Assembly (NCBI RefSeq): GCF_965200405.1
Contig: NZ_OZ241356.1
Coordinates: 1,364,001 to 1,428,000, forward strand
Length of the DNA: 64,000 nucleotides
Direction of reading: 5' to 3'
From: Glacieibacterium sp965200405
GTDB lineage: Bacteria > Pseudomonadota > Alphaproteobacteria > Sphingomonadales > Sphingomonadaceae
The notes below the pieces were generated by a model. It worked only from the letters and a program-made list of their open reading frames with translations, had not been told where the DNA came from and did no database searches. The position numbers were made by a program, and so were the translations under genes. Position 1 is the stretch's first letter; every line of letters begins with the position of its first letter. Positions 26,516 to 35,462 of this stretch are shown piece by piece.

Positions 26516-26916
26516 TCGTCCTCGGCCTCGGCAACGACCTGTGCAACATCGACCGCATCCAGTCTTCGATCGACCGGTTCGGCCAGCGCTTCCTCGACCG
26601 CATCTTTACGCCCGCAGAGCAGGCGCGCGCCGATCGTCGCCCGCTGACCCGGACCGGCACCTACGCCAAGCGTTTCGCCGCGAAGGAGGCCTGTGCCAAG
26701 GCACTCGGTACTGGCTTTCGCCAAGGCGTGTTCTTTCGCGACATGGGCGTGGTCAATTTGCCGAGCGGAGCGCCGACGCTGCAGCTGACCGGCGGCGCGG
26801 CGGAACGACTCGCCAGACTGACGCCAGCGGGATATAGCCCGCTAATACACCTCACACTTACGGACGATCACCCCTTTGCGCAGGCGATCGTCCTGATCAC
26901 GGCGAGCCCGACATGA
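26512..26916 (+). CDS. acpS: AcpS, holo-[acyl-carrier-protein] synthase
   Basis: 134 residues; transfers 4'-phosphopantetheine from CoA to apo-ACP. The N-terminal metal-site motif GLGNDLCNIDRI and FAAKEACAKALGTGF (catalytic Glu in KEA) are intact, as is WL-type HLTLTDDHPFAQAIVL. It overlaps pdxJ upstream and ends at the candidate first lepB start. Confidence 0.95.
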   Translation: MIVLGLGNDLCNIDRIQSSIDRFGQRFLDRIFTPAEQARADRRPLTRTGTYAKRFAAKEACAKALGTGFRQGVFFRDMGVVNLPSGAPTLQLTGGAAERLARLTPAGYSPLIHLTLTDDHPFAQAIVLITASPT

Positions 26917-26927
26917 CCGGAGCAACG

Positions 26928-27758
26928 ATGGCAACGAAGACCGGCTCAACGCCCAAGAAAAAGACCAATTGGGCCAACGAGCTGTGGCAGATCTTCCTGC
27001 TCGTGCTGGCGGTGCTGGCGGTCCACAGCCTGATCGCCAAGCCATTCTACATCCCGTCTGGGTCGATGCTGCCGACGATGCTGATCGGCGACCAGTTGAT
27101 CGTGTCGAAATTCCCCTATGGCTACAGCTATCTGTCGCCCAGCCTGCGGGTCCTGCCGGAAATGTCGGGGCGCCTGTTCGGCCAGCTGCCACAGCGCGGC
27201 GACATCGCCGTGATCAAGTCTCCCAAGGACAAGGAAGACTATATCAAGCGCGTCATCGGGCTGCCCGGCGACACCGTGCAGATGAAGAACGGCCAGCTTT
27301 GGCTCAACGGCGTCGCCGTTCCCAAGGTCGCCGAGGCCCCGATCGAGATTCCGGTCAGCCCGAACAGCGACTGCACCTCGTGGATCGACGCTCAGTATCG
27401 CACGGTCGGCGCCAACGGTCTCCCGGCCTGCCGCCTGCCGCGCTTCCGCGAGACGCTGCCGGGTGGCCGCAGCTACGATGTGCTCGACCTGGCACAGACG
27501 CCACAGGACAACACCGAGGCGCTGATCGTGCCCGAGGGTCATATCTTCCTGATGGGCGATAACCGCGACAACTCCGAGGACAGCCGCTTTCCCGGCGAGA
27601 TCGGCGGCCTGGGCATGTTGCCGATCGAGAACCTCGTCGGGCGGGCCGAATTCATCACTTATTCGGTCGATGGCTCGACGACGCTCAACCCATTGACCTG
27701 GTTCGGTGCCTTCCGCTTCGGCCGTGCGTTTACGAGTCTCCATCCCCAACAGAAATGA
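26928..27758 (+). CDS. lepB: LepB, signal peptidase I
   Basis: 276 residues; cleaves Sec and Tat signal peptides at the outer face of the inner membrane. One N-terminal transmembrane segment (about 20-38), then the Ser-Lys dyad: YIPSGSMLPTM with Ser46 and EDYIKRVIGLPGD with Lys107. MGDNRDNSEDSRFPG is the conserved box E. ATG 26928 is preceded by GGAG at 5 nt and is preferred; an ATG at 26913 overlaps the acpS stop and would add five residues. Confidence 0.95.
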   Translation: MATKTGSTPKKKTNWANELWQIFLLVLAVLAVHSLIAKPFYIPSGSMLPTMLIGDQLIVSKFPYGYSYLSPSLRVLPEMSGRLFGQLPQRGDIAVIKSPKDKEDYIKRVIGLPGDTVQMKNGQLWLNGVAVPKVAEAPIEIPVSPNSDCTSWIDAQYRTVGANGLPACRLPRFRETLPGGRSYDVLDLAQTPQDNTEALIVPEGHIFLMGDNRDNSEDSRFPGEIGGLGMLPIENLVGRAEFITYSVDGSTTLNPLTWFGAFRFGRAFTSLHPQQK

Positions 27759-27764
27759 TCCCCG

Positions 27765-28805
27765 ATGTCTGAGCCGCTGCCGCCGAGTCCGATCGAGCTG
27801 CACGGCCAGGCGAAAAGCGCGCTTCGCGATGCGCTGATCTGGATCTCGATCGCCGCGGCGTTCTTCCTGGTGTGGCAGCTCGCGTCGGCGCTGCTGCTGA
27901 TCCTCGCCGGCTTCGTCTTCGCCGCGGGGCTGCAGGGCGGCGAGCGCTTGCTTGGTCGGGTCTGGAAGGTCCGCCGGATGATCCGGCTGGTAGTCGTCGT
28001 CCTGGTATTCATCGTCGCGCTGGTCGGCTTCGTCTACTTCGCCGGCACCCAGCTCACCCAGGAATTCGCGCAGCTCCGGTCGACACTCGCCCAGCAGGGC
28101 GAACGGCTGTCTCGCCTCGCCGAGGAGTATGGGGTGAGCAGCAAGGTCGCGGAGGGCGATCCATTCGACGCGATCAAGGCGCAGCTCGGCGGCTCGCTCG
28201 GGAGGATCGCATCGTTCATCGGCGGCGCAGCGGGAGCGCTGGGTAGCCTGGTACTGATCATCACGTTCGGCATCTTCGTCGCCGTCGATCCGAGGCTGTA
28301 CGAGCGCGGTGTCGAATGGCTGACCCCTCAGGACAAGCGCGCCAGCCTGCGCGACACCGTCGAGGCGATGGGCGCGATGCTGCGTCGCTGGGTGGCGGGG
28401 CGTGTCGTACTGATGGTGTTCGAGGGGATGTTGATCTTCATCGGCCTGAGCCTGGTCGGCGCGCCGCTGGCACTGCTGCTCGGGCTGGTGGCGGGGCTGT
28501 TCGCCTTCATCCCCAACCTTGGGGCAATCGCCTCGGGCGCGCTGATTATCGCCATCGGTTTTTCGGCGGGGACGACGACCGGCTTATGGTCGATCGGCGT
28601 CTACCTGGTCGTGCAGGTCGCGGACAACTTCATCAATCCGCTGATCGAAAAGCGCGCCGTCGACCTCGCGCCGGCAGTGGTGCTGGCGGCGCAGTTGCTG
28701 TTCGGAGTGTTGTTCGGGATCTTGGGGGTGACGCTGGCGGACCCGATCGTCGCGCTCGTCAAGGTGGCGTTGCAGAGGCGCAATGCCGAGATGCAGGGCA
28801 AGTAG
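27765..28805 (+). CDS. AI-2E family transporter (PerM-like)
   Basis: 346-residue polytopic protein with about seven or eight hydrophobic helices (near 28-50, 65-90, 155-180, 210-235, 237-262, 270-290, 305-335) and an amphipathic stretch between helices two and three (ARQQGERLSRLAEEYGV-like). The C-terminal block GLWSIGVYLVVQVADNFINPL is the family signature. Members export AI-2 or act in sodium/proton exchange; substrate unknown here. Six nt after lepB, so it closes the operon. A strong hairpin follows. Confidence 0.88.
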   Translation: MSEPLPPSPIELHGQAKSALRDALIWISIAAAFFLVWQLASALLLILAGFVFAAGLQGGERLLGRVWKVRRMIRLVVVVLVFIVALVGFVYFAGTQLTQEFAQLRSTLAQQGERLSRLAEEYGVSSKVAEGDPFDAIKAQLGGSLGRIASFIGGAAGALGSLVLIITFGIFVAVDPRLYERGVEWLTPQDKRASLRDTVEAMGAMLRRWVAGRVVLMVFEGMLIFIGLSLVGAPLALLLGLVAGLFAFIPNLGAIASGALIIAIGFSAGTTTGLWSIGVYLVVQVADNFINPLIEKRAVDLAPAVVLAAQLLFGVLFGILGVTLADPIVALVKVALQRRNAEMQGK

Positions 28806-28819
28806 CCAGGACGGGCGCG

Positions 28820-28858
28820 GCGCCGCTTGCGAACGCGGTGGGCGTTCGCAAGCGGCGC
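28820..28858. terminator. Bidirectional hairpin between convergent AI-2E and FKBP genes
   Basis: A perfect 17-bp stem (arms 28820-28836 and 28842-28858, loop GGTGG) fills the gap between convergent stop codons. There is no T-tract on either side, so it may act with Rho or stabilise mRNA ends. Confidence 0.55.
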
Positions 28859-28873
28859 GCGACCGCGCTGAGA

Positions 28874-29377
28874 CTAGCCCTTGACGCCGAGCAGTTCGAC
28901 CTTGAACAGCAAGACCGAGTTGGGCGGGATCACGCCACCGGCACCGCGGGCGCCATAGCCAAGCTCTGGCGGGATGGTGAAGTGATAGATCGAACCGGGG
29001 GTCATCAACTGCACGCCCTCGGTCCAGCCGGGAATGACCTGGTCGAGCGGGAATACCGCCGGCTGGCCACGCTGATAGCTGGAATCGAAGATCGTGCCGT
29101 CGAGCAACTTGCCCTCATAGTGCACGGCGACGGTGTCGGTGCGCTTGGGGTGTTCGCCCTTGCCCTCGGTTTCGACGGTGTATTGCAAGCCGCTTGCGGT
29201 GGTAATCACGCCAGGTTTCGCCTTGTTCGCCTTGAGATAAGCCAGGTCGGCGGGACGCACGGCATCGACTGCCTTTTGCGTCCCCATCCAGACCAGTACA
29301 CCGACCAGCGCCAGCACGGCGGCGGCCAGCAACAGCCACCGGCCATAGCCGGAGCCTTGCGTGCCTGCGGTGGCCAT
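28874..29377 (-). CDS. FKBP-type peptidyl-prolyl isomerase, membrane-anchored
   Basis: 167 residues. One N-terminal transmembrane helix (about 14-31) and an FKBP domain (about 60-165): SGLQYTVETEGKG, VAVHYEGKLLDGTIFDSSYQRG, VIPGWTEGVQLM and PPELGYGARGAGGVIPPNSVLLF. All active-site aromatic positions seem present. It probably assists folding in the periplasm. It is five nt after rpsU on the same strand and may be read from the rpsU promoter. Confidence 0.93.
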   Translation of the reverse strand: MATAGTQGSGYGRWLLLAAAVLALVGVLVWMGTQKAVDAVRPADLAYLKANKAKPGVITTASGLQYTVETEGKGEHPKRTDTVAVHYEGKLLDGTIFDSSYQRGQPAVFPLDQVIPGWTEGVQLMTPGSIYHFTIPPELGYGARGAGGVIPPNSVLLFKVELLGVKG

Positions 29378-29382
29378 TATGT

Positions 29383-29589
29383 TTAGCGGACGCCGTCGCG
29401 CTCGGCGCGCTTGCGCTCGAGCTTACGGGCGCGACGGACAGCAGCAGCCTTTTCACGGGCGCGCTTCTCGCTCGGCTTTTCGTAATGCCGGCGCAGTTTC
29501 ATTTCGCGGTAGACGCCCTCACGCTGCAGCTTCTTCTTGAGCGCACGAAGCGCTTGATCGACATTGTTGTCGCGGACTACAATTTGCAT
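29383..29589 (-). CDS. rpsU: Ribosomal protein S21
   Basis: 68 residues; small basic 30S protein near the anti-Shine-Dalgarno. MQIVVRDNNVDQALRALKKK is canonical, and the Arg/Lys-rich tail is typical. ATG 29589 is the conserved start; the longer reading upstream has no support. Some alphaproteobacteria carry several rpsU copies; only this one is seen here. Confidence 0.95.
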   Translation of the reverse strand: MQIVVRDNNVDQALRALKKKLQREGVYREMKLRRHYEKPSEKRAREKAAAVRRARKLERKRAERDGVR

Positions 29590-29748
29590 AAGGGCCTTGT
29601 CGCTCCATTCACGCAACGCACCTCAGCATGGCACGCGCTTGTCACAGGGTTTCTGGGTCGCCGTAGACGAGTCTCCGGCGCGAGGGACGGGGCCATAGCA
29701 GACGATGCCGCAGTGGTAAACCTTGTGCTTACCAACTAATCTGTCCGG

Positions 29749-30393
29749 ATGATCGACCAGACCCTCGACGAGCTCCGTCCCCAGCTGATTGCAGCGATGC
29801 TGCCGCACGTCGCCTTCGATGGCTGGAGCGAGGCGGCGCTGCTGGCCGGGGCACGCGCCGCCGGCATCGACGAGGATGTCGCCAAGGTCGCATTCCCTGA
29901 CGGAGCAACGGCGATGGTCGAGGCTTACATCGCCCGCGCCGACGCGCGCCTGGTCGAGTCGCTGGCGGCGCAGGACATATTGTCGATGAAGGTCCGGGAG
30001 CGCATCCGCCGTGCCGTGGCGACCCGGCTTGAACAGGCGTCCGGAGAACGCGAGGCGGTGCGCCGGGCGCTGGCGGTGCTGGCGATGCCCCAGAACCTGC
30101 CGCTGGCCGCACGGACGCTGTGGCGGACTGCCGATACCATGTGGCGCGCGGCGGGCGACACGGCGACCGACTATAACCACTACACCAAGCGCGCCATCCT
30201 GGGGGCGGTGTACAGCGCGACGCTGCTGGTCTGGCTGGACGACACCAGCGAGGGCCATGCCGAGACGCTGGCGTTCCTCGACCGGCGCATCGACGGGATC
30301 ATGCGCTTCGAGAAGACCAAGGCGAAGCTGACCGGCATCCACCTGCCGAGCCCGGCGCGGTTCCTGGGACGCCTGCGCTACCCGGCGATCTAG
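29749..30393 (+). CDS. COQ9 family protein
   Basis: 214 residues. COQ9 proteins bind lipids and assist ubiquinone hydroxylation by COQ7. The N-terminal TetR-like helices (FDGWSEAALLAGARAAGI) and the lipid-binding C-terminal part (DYNHYTKRAILGAVYSATLLVWLDDTS in overlapping pieces) match the family. ATG 29749 is the only start near the conserved region. Its stop overlaps the convergent lipoprotein stop by 4 nt. No other ubiquinone gene is near. Confidence 0.88.
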   Translation: MIDQTLDELRPQLIAAMLPHVAFDGWSEAALLAGARAAGIDEDVAKVAFPDGATAMVEAYIARADARLVESLAAQDILSMKVRERIRRAVATRLEQASGEREAVRRALAVLAMPQNLPLAARTLWRTADTMWRAAGDTATDYNHYTKRAILGAVYSATLLVWLDDTSEGHAETLAFLDRRIDGIMRFEKTKAKLTGIHLPSPARFLGRLRYPAI

Positions 30394-31004
30394 CGCGCCG
30401 TCACCCAGGCCGCGACATCGGCCGCCACCGCATTGGCAACGCCGTTGAGTGCCATTGCGACATCGCCCGGCGTCTGGCTCGTGACGGGTGCGCTGCGCTC
30501 GAAGCGGCGCACGTTCAACGTCTTGCCACCGTCGCCGGTCAGCAGCGCATCGTAGCGCAAGGTCACCTTGGGCTGGGCCGGATCCCGCACGTCGAGGCTG
30601 AAATCGAGCAATTGTCCCGACAGCAGGCGCGTCGCGCCGATGTTGGTCTGCCTCGCATCAAGGATCGCCACCCCGCGCGATGCGATGGTATCGATCAACA
30701 CGCGCGCGAACAGCTTGTTCGGCTGCTCCGCCCAAGTCGCGCCGGTCAGATAGGCAAGCTCGGTATCACGCTGGATGACCGGTAGCCGCAGCGTCTGCAG
30801 CGGCCCTGGCAGGCTCGGCGTCGCCACCGACAAGGTGTTCGTCATGCTGGCGGTCGTCGTCACCGGCAGCGCGGTTGCGCGCAGGGTCAGCAGTGCCACC
30901 GGCGCCTTGTCGTTTCCGCCGATCTGCACCAGCGGTCCGCAAGCTGCGACCAGGACCAGCGGCGCCAGCAACAGCGGGAGGATGAGACCAGTCTTCATAG
31001 TCAC
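30390..31004 (-). CDS. ABC-type transport auxiliary lipoprotein (PqiC/MlaB-like partner)
   Basis: 204 residues with a lipoprotein signal: hydrophobic residues 5-19 and lipobox VAAC (Cys near 22). The rest fits the PqiC-like domain (ABC_trans_aux): LPVIQRDTELAYLTGATWAEQPNKLFA. It is the last gene of an Mla/MCE operon and probably anchors the MCE protein complex to the outer membrane. GTG at 31004 overlaps the MlaD stop (GTGA); an ATG two codons later is an alternative start. Confidence 0.83.
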   Translation of the reverse strand: MTMKTGLILPLLLAPLVLVAACGPLVQIGGNDKAPVALLTLRATALPVTTTASMTNTLSVATPSLPGPLQTLRLPVIQRDTELAYLTGATWAEQPNKLFARVLIDTIASRGVAILDARQTNIGATRLLSGQLLDFSLDVRDPAQPKVTLRYDALLTGDGGKTLNVRRFERSAPVTSQTPGDVAMALNGVANAVAADVAAWVTAR

Positions 31005-31963
31005 TTGGCCTTCTTGCCGCCGTTAGGATTGTACTCGGGCAACCGTCGTCCGCCGAGCAATGCGCTGGCCGGATCCTCGTCGAGCTTGGCCGATACCGCG
31101 CCCAGCGACGTGGTGACGTCGCGCAGATCGCGGATCAGCTGGCCGATTTCCGGAACGGTGCGGGTCGACAGCGCATCGATGCCGGGCTTTGCCGCTCCGA
31201 CCAGATCGTCGACCTTGCCCAGCGTCGCGTTGGCGCGAGCGATAGTGCCGTTCAAATTGGTGAACAGCGTCTTGCCCTGGTCGTTGACCAGCCCGTCGGT
31301 GTCGCCGACCAACTGTTTCAGTGCATTCGCCGCCTCGGTCGCCGCCTTCATCGTCTGCCGGGTCTCAGCCAAGGTTGCGGCGATCTCCGGACCACGGTCC
31401 GCCAGTGCGTTCGACAGGCGGTCGGTGCTTGCCAGGATGTGCGCGATCGAATCGCGGTTCTGGGCGTTCAACAGCTTGTTCAGGCTGGCGGTCAGGTCGG
31501 AGACATTGTTGAGCAGTTCCGGCGCACTGGCGAGCAACTGGCCCAGCGCGCCCTTGCGCGACGGGATGATCGGACGGCCCCAGCGGCCCTTGGCCTCGAT
31601 CGGCGGCTGACCGCCGACGGCACCGCTCAGCTGTATCTGGCTGACGCCGGTAAAGCCGACGCCTTCGATACCCGCGGTCGTGCCCTGCAGCACCGGGATA
31701 TCGGGATCGACGCTGATCCGCACGCGCACCAGTTGCGGCGAGTCGGGAACGATGGCGATGCGGTCGATCTTGCCGGCTGGCACGCCGTTGAACGCGACCG
31801 CGCTGCCGACCGCCAAGCCGGAGATCGACTGGCTGAACAGGATGTCGAACTCCTGCTTGGTGTCACCGGAAAAGCGCGCCAGCCAAAGCACGGCGGCGAA
31901 CAGCAGGACGGTGAAGGCCAGCACGACCGAGCCGACGAGGACGTATGAGCTGCGGGTTTCCAC
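31001..31963 (-). CDS. mlaD: MlaD-type MCE substrate-binding protein
   Basis: 320 residues. One N-terminal transmembrane helix (8-30), one MCE domain (about 38-115; ISGLAVGSAVAFNGVPAGKI), then a long coiled coil of Asn/Ala/Leu-rich repeats (about 140-290). The protein forms a periplasmic ring that passes phospholipid between membranes. The start is GTG 31963, directly after the MlaF stop with none of the bases shared. Longer than E. coli MlaD (183 aa) because of the coiled coil, a form common in alphaproteobacteria. Confidence 0.9.
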   Translation of the reverse strand: METRSSYVLVGSVVLAFTVLLFAAVLWLARFSGDTKQEFDILFSQSISGLAVGSAVAFNGVPAGKIDRIAIVPDSPQLVRVRISVDPDIPVLQGTTAGIEGVGFTGVSQIQLSGAVGGQPPIEAKGRWGRPIIPSRKGALGQLLASAPELLNNVSDLTASLNKLLNAQNRDSIAHILASTDRLSNALADRGPEIAATLAETRQTMKAATEAANALKQLVGDTDGLVNDQGKTLFTNLNGTIARANATLGKVDDLVGAAKPGIDALSTRTVPEIGQLIRDLRDVTTSLGAVSAKLDEDPASALLGGRRLPEYNPNGGKKAK

Positions 31964-32767
31964 TTACGCTTTTTCCTTACCCGCCATCGCAGCGCGGCCG
32001 CGCGGCCCCAGAAAATACTCTCGCACCCACGGATGATCAAACGCCAAAAGTTCCGGTATCGTTCCGACCTTCAGCACGACTCCGTCCGCCAGCACCGCGA
32101 CGCGGTCGCAGATGGCGTTGAGCGTATCGAGGTCGTGGGTAATCAGGAACACCGTCAATCCGAGCGTATCACGCAGCGACTTGATCAGCTCGTCGAAGGC
32201 CGCCGCCGAAATCGGATCGAGTCCCGCAGTCGGTTCGTCGAGGAACAACAGCCGTGGGTCCAGCGCCAGGGCGCGTGCCAGCCCGGCGCGCTTGCGCATG
32301 CCGCCCGACAATTCGCTGGGGAAGCGCGGCCCGGCGTATTTCGGCAGGCCGACCATGGCGATCTTGAAGCCGGCAATCTCGTCCATCAGCGATTGTTCGA
32401 GCTGGAAGAACTCCTTGAGCGGCACCTCGATATTCTCGGCGACGGTCAGCGCAGAAAACAGTGCACCGTCCTGGAACAGCACGCCACAGCGCCGCCGCAA
32501 GTCCTTGGACGCGACGTCGTCGAGATTGGCGGTGTCTTCGCCGAACACTTCGATGGTCCCGGCATTGGGTTTCTGCAGGCCGATGATCGAGCGCATCAGC
32601 ACCGACTTGCCGGTACCCGAGCCACCGACGACACCGAGGATCTCGCCGCGGCGGACCTCCAGCGACAGATCGTGATGGACGACCTGGTCGCCGAAGCTGT
32701 TCTCCAGCCCGGTGACCTTGATGACGACGTCGGGCAAGGCGACGGGGGGCGATCCGGAAGCGGCCAT
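31964..32767 (-). CDS. mlaF: MlaF-type ABC transporter ATP-binding protein
   Basis: 267 residues; ATPase of a phospholipid transporter. Walker A GGSGTGKS (48-55), signature LSGGMRKRAGLARAL, Walker B LLFLDEPTAGLDP and H-loop FLITHDLDT are all present. It overlaps the permease by one base and touches the MCE gene. The C-terminal helix ending REYFLGPRGRAAM resembles the MlaF extension that contacts MlaB. Confidence 0.93.
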   Translation of the reverse strand: MAASGSPPVALPDVVIKVTGLENSFGDQVVHHDLSLEVRRGEILGVVGGSGTGKSVLMRSIIGLQKPNAGTIEVFGEDTANLDDVASKDLRRRCGVLFQDGALFSALTVAENIEVPLKEFFQLEQSLMDEIAGFKIAMVGLPKYAGPRFPSELSGGMRKRAGLARALALDPRLLFLDEPTAGLDPISAAAFDELIKSLRDTLGLTVFLITHDLDTLNAICDRVAVLADGVVLKVGTIPELLAFDHPWVREYFLGPRGRAAMAGKEKA

Positions 32768-33882
32768 CAGACGAACCCAAGGGCGGTGAAGAACACCGCG
32801 AAGAATGCGTCCAGCACGATGACCAGGAAGATCGACTGGACCACTGCCGCGGTGGTGCGTTGTCCAACCGACTCGGCGTTGCCGGTAACCTGCATGCCCT
32901 GGAAACAGCCGGTCACGGCTATGATCGCACCGAATACCGGCGCCTTGACCAGGCCGATCCAGAAATCGCTCAGCGGCACGACTTCCTGCAACCGCTGGAA
33001 AAAGCTGATCGGCGGCATGCCGAGCGAGGCCCAGCAGAACAGCCCGCCACCGAGAATCGCCATCATCGAGCCGTAAAAGCCGAGCAGCACCATCATCAGC
33101 GAGGTGGCGATGACACGCGGGATGACCAGCACGTCGAACGGCGACATGCCGATGGTCCGCATCGCGTCGATCTCTTCGTTAAGCTTCATCGAGCCGATCT
33201 GCGCGGCAAAAGCCGAGCCCGAGCGTCCGGCGACCATGATCGCGCACAACAGGATGCCGAGCTCGCGCACCGTCGAGCGGCCGATCAGGTTGACGACGAA
33301 CACCTCGGCGCCGAACTGGCGGAGCTGAACAGCGCCCTGCTGGGCCAGCACGATGCCGACCAGGAACGACAGCAGACCGACGATGCCGAGCGCATTGACG
33401 CCGACCACGTCCATCTGGCTGACCACCGCGTTCCAGCGCATCCGGCGGCGCGAGACGAGCTCCTGAGCCAACACCACCAGAGTCTTGCCGAGGAAGGCGA
33501 GGAAGGTGCCCAGCGTCTCGATCGCGCCGACGACGCCCTTGCCGATCGCCTCGATGCGCTTGACGACGACGCTGCCCTGGTCGGGGCGAACCTGCACGGT
33601 GTTGTCGGCCTCGCCAACCTGGTCGATCAGTCGCTTGGCATCGTCCGAGGCATTGGCGAGCGTTGCCTTGTCGCAATCGCGAATCAGCTTGTGGACCAGC
33701 CAGGCACCGATGGTGTCGATGCGTTCGACATCGGACATGTCGACGGTAACCGGGTCGTTGCTGTCGCCCAAGGCCTCGAGTGTGGGGGCGATCGTGCCGA
33801 TGTGCGCGACCGTCCAACGGCCACCGAGCCGCAGAACCCGGCCGGAGTCGGTACGATCATCCTGAAGCGTGGCTTCGGTCAC
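32767..33882 (-). CDS. mlaE: MlaE-type permease with N-terminal STAS domain
   Basis: 371 residues. Residues 1-110 form a STAS/MlaB-like domain (GGRWTVAHIGTIAPTLEAL, VDMSDVERIDTIGAWLV). The rest is the MlaE permease with about five membrane helices and the EQ-loop block MKLNEEIDAMRTIGM. So MlaB is fused to MlaE here. Start GTG 33882. The operon is mlaE-mlaF-mlaD-lipoprotein; mlaC and mlaA are absent from the window, which is usual for alphaproteobacteria. Confidence 0.93.
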   Translation of the reverse strand: MTEATLQDDRTDSGRVLRLGGRWTVAHIGTIAPTLEALGDSNDPVTVDMSDVERIDTIGAWLVHKLIRDCDKATLANASDDAKRLIDQVGEADNTVQVRPDQGSVVVKRIEAIGKGVVGAIETLGTFLAFLGKTLVVLAQELVSRRRMRWNAVVSQMDVVGVNALGIVGLLSFLVGIVLAQQGAVQLRQFGAEVFVVNLIGRSTVRELGILLCAIMVAGRSGSAFAAQIGSMKLNEEIDAMRTIGMSPFDVLVIPRVIATSLMMVLLGFYGSMMAILGGGLFCWASLGMPPISFFQRLQEVVPLSDFWIGLVKAPVFGAIIAVTGCFQGMQVTGNAESVGQRTTAAVVQSIFLVIVLDAFFAVFFTALGFV

Positions 33883-33978
33883 GCTGCTTTGGTGGCTGAT
33901 ACGGTCATGTCGGGCAAGTCACAAACGCTCAAACAGGCGAAAGTTGCACAGAGGGGCGCGGCCCGTCATGACGAAAGG

Positions 33979-34767
33979 ATGTGGACAGCCCTGCTTCTCG
34001 CCGGTCAACGCCCGGGCATCGACGCGTTGGCGGCAGCCTTTGGCGAGACGCGCAAGGCGCTGGTCCCGGTCGCCGGCGAGGCGATGCTGTCGCGGGTGGC
34101 GCGGACGCTGCTCGCGTGCCCCGAGGTATCGCGAGTCGTCGTGCTGGCGCAGGATGTCGAGGCGCTGACTGCCACGGCCGACACGTCGTGGCTGGCAAGC
34201 GAGCCGCGGGTGTCGTTTGCAGTATCGGAGGGTGGTATTGCGGTGTCGGTGGCCGCGGTGGCGGGAACCGCGACGGCGCCGTGGCCAGTGCTGGTGACGA
34301 CCGCGGATCACCCGTTGCTGACGCCGGCCATGGTGGCGGAATTCCTGGCCGGGACCGGCAACGCCGATGTCGCGGTCGCAGTGGTCGAGCGGCGCGTCGT
34401 GCTGGCGGCTTATCCCGCCAACCAGCGGACCTGGCTGAAGTTTCGCGGTGGTGCCTGGTCGGGGGCGAATTTGTTTGCCTTGAGCGACGCCCGGGCCGCG
34501 GCGGCGCTGGCGATGTGGGCGGGCGTGGAGCGCGACCGCAAGTCCGGGTGGCGGCTGATCCTGAAGCTCGGGCCGTTGCTGCTGGCCGGGGCGGCGTTGC
34601 GGGTCCTGACGTTGCACGATGCGGTAGCGCGAGTCGGACGGCGGCTCGGTCTGGTCATGCGGGCAGTGGCGCTGAGCCAGGCGGAAGCGGCGATCGACGT
34701 CGACAAGCCCTCGGACCATGCGTTGGCGCAGGCGATACTGTCGGCCCGGGTCCAGACCCTGGCATGA
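33979..34767 (+). CDS. Nucleotidyltransferase family protein (MobA-like NTP transferase)
   Basis: 262 residues. The N-terminus WTALLLAGQRPGIDALAA is a degenerate LAGG-type nucleotidyltransferase loop; ETRKALVPVAGEAMLSRVARTL and VLVTTADHPLLTPAMV (metal Asp in TAD) follow. The C-terminus ends in DVDKPSDHALAQAIL. The product is unassigned; relatives make sugar nucleotides or cofactors. ATG 33979 is the only suitable start, though its ribosome-binding site is poor; the much longer open frame upstream is antisense to mlaE. It overlaps the HAD gene by 4 nt. Confidence 0.8.
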   Translation: MWTALLLAGQRPGIDALAAAFGETRKALVPVAGEAMLSRVARTLLACPEVSRVVVLAQDVEALTATADTSWLASEPRVSFAVSEGGIAVSVAAVAGTATAPWPVLVTTADHPLLTPAMVAEFLAGTGNADVAVAVVERRVVLAAYPANQRTWLKFRGGAWSGANLFALSDARAAAALAMWAGVERDRKSGWRLILKLGPLLLAGAALRVLTLHDAVARVGRRLGLVMRAVALSQAEAAIDVDKPSDHALAQAILSARVQTLA

Positions 34768-35426
34768 CGCCGCTCAGCATCTTCGACATGGACCGGACGA
34801 TCACCCGCACCGGTACCTATACGCCGTGGCTGATCCTGTGGGCGCGGCGGCAGGCGCCGTGGCGGTTGGCGCTGCTGCCGGTGTCGGCGCTGTTCGGCCT
34901 GGCCTATCTGCTCAAGCTGGTTGGCCGGGGTCGGCTGAAGGAGCTAAACCACCGGCTGCTGATGGGCGACCGGGCGCCGCGCGCCAAGGTCGAGGCGGTC
35001 GCTGCGCTGTATGCCGAGCGAATCATGGCGACCAACGTCTTTGCCGGCGCGCTGGCACGGCTGGAGGCGGAGCGCGCAGCGGGTCGTCGCGTCGTGCTGG
35101 CGACCGCGTCCTACGAGTTCTACGTCGTCGAGATTGCCGCGCGGCTGGGCATCGCCGACGTCATCGCGACCCGCTCGGTATGGGACGGTGACCGGCTGCG
35201 CGCCCGCATCGATGGCGAGAACTGCTATGGTGCGGCCAAGCTGCGGATGGTCGAGGCCTGGCTGGCAGCGAACGGCCTGGGTGACGCGCCGATGCGCTTT
35301 TTCTCCGACCACGTGTCCGACCAGCCCGTGTTCGAGCGCGCGGCCGAGCGAATCGCGACGACTCCGTCGCCAAAGCTGCGGGCGCTCGCCCAGGCGCGCG
35401 GTTGGGAGATCGTCGACTGGACCTGA
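34764..35426 (+). CDS. HAD-IB family phosphatase
   Basis: 220 residues. Motif I is FDMDRTIT (Asp8, Asp10), motif II lies in VVLATAS, and motif III/IV near FFSDHVSDQPVF. A hydrophobic cap region (about 35-55) suggests membrane contact, as in SerB/CicA-like HAD-IB enzymes. The family includes phosphoserine, lysophosphatidate and sugar phosphatases. It overlaps the nucleotidyltransferase gene (ATGA), so the two may act in one pathway (inference). Confidence 0.85.
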   Translation: MTPLSIFDMDRTITRTGTYTPWLILWARRQAPWRLALLPVSALFGLAYLLKLVGRGRLKELNHRLLMGDRAPRAKVEAVAALYAERIMATNVFAGALARLEAERAAGRRVVLATASYEFYVVEIAARLGIADVIATRSVWDGDRLRARIDGENCYGAAKLRMVEAWLAANGLGDAPMRFFSDHVSDQPVFERAAERIATTPSPKLRALAQARGWEIVDWT

Positions 35427-35427
35427 C

Positions 35428-35452
35428 GGGGCTGTCCGGTTGGAGCAGCCCC
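35428..35452. terminator. Hairpin after the HAD phosphatase gene
   Basis: GGGGCTG (35428-35434) and CAGCCCC (35446-35452) pair across an 11-nt loop, between convergent stop codons. Confidence 0.45.
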
Positions 35453-35462
35453 CCGGTCGTCG

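Noticed and set aside
32860..33978. Long N-terminal extension of the nucleotidyltransferase across mlaE
   Set aside because: The extension is antisense to mlaE and only the part from 33979 matches a family.
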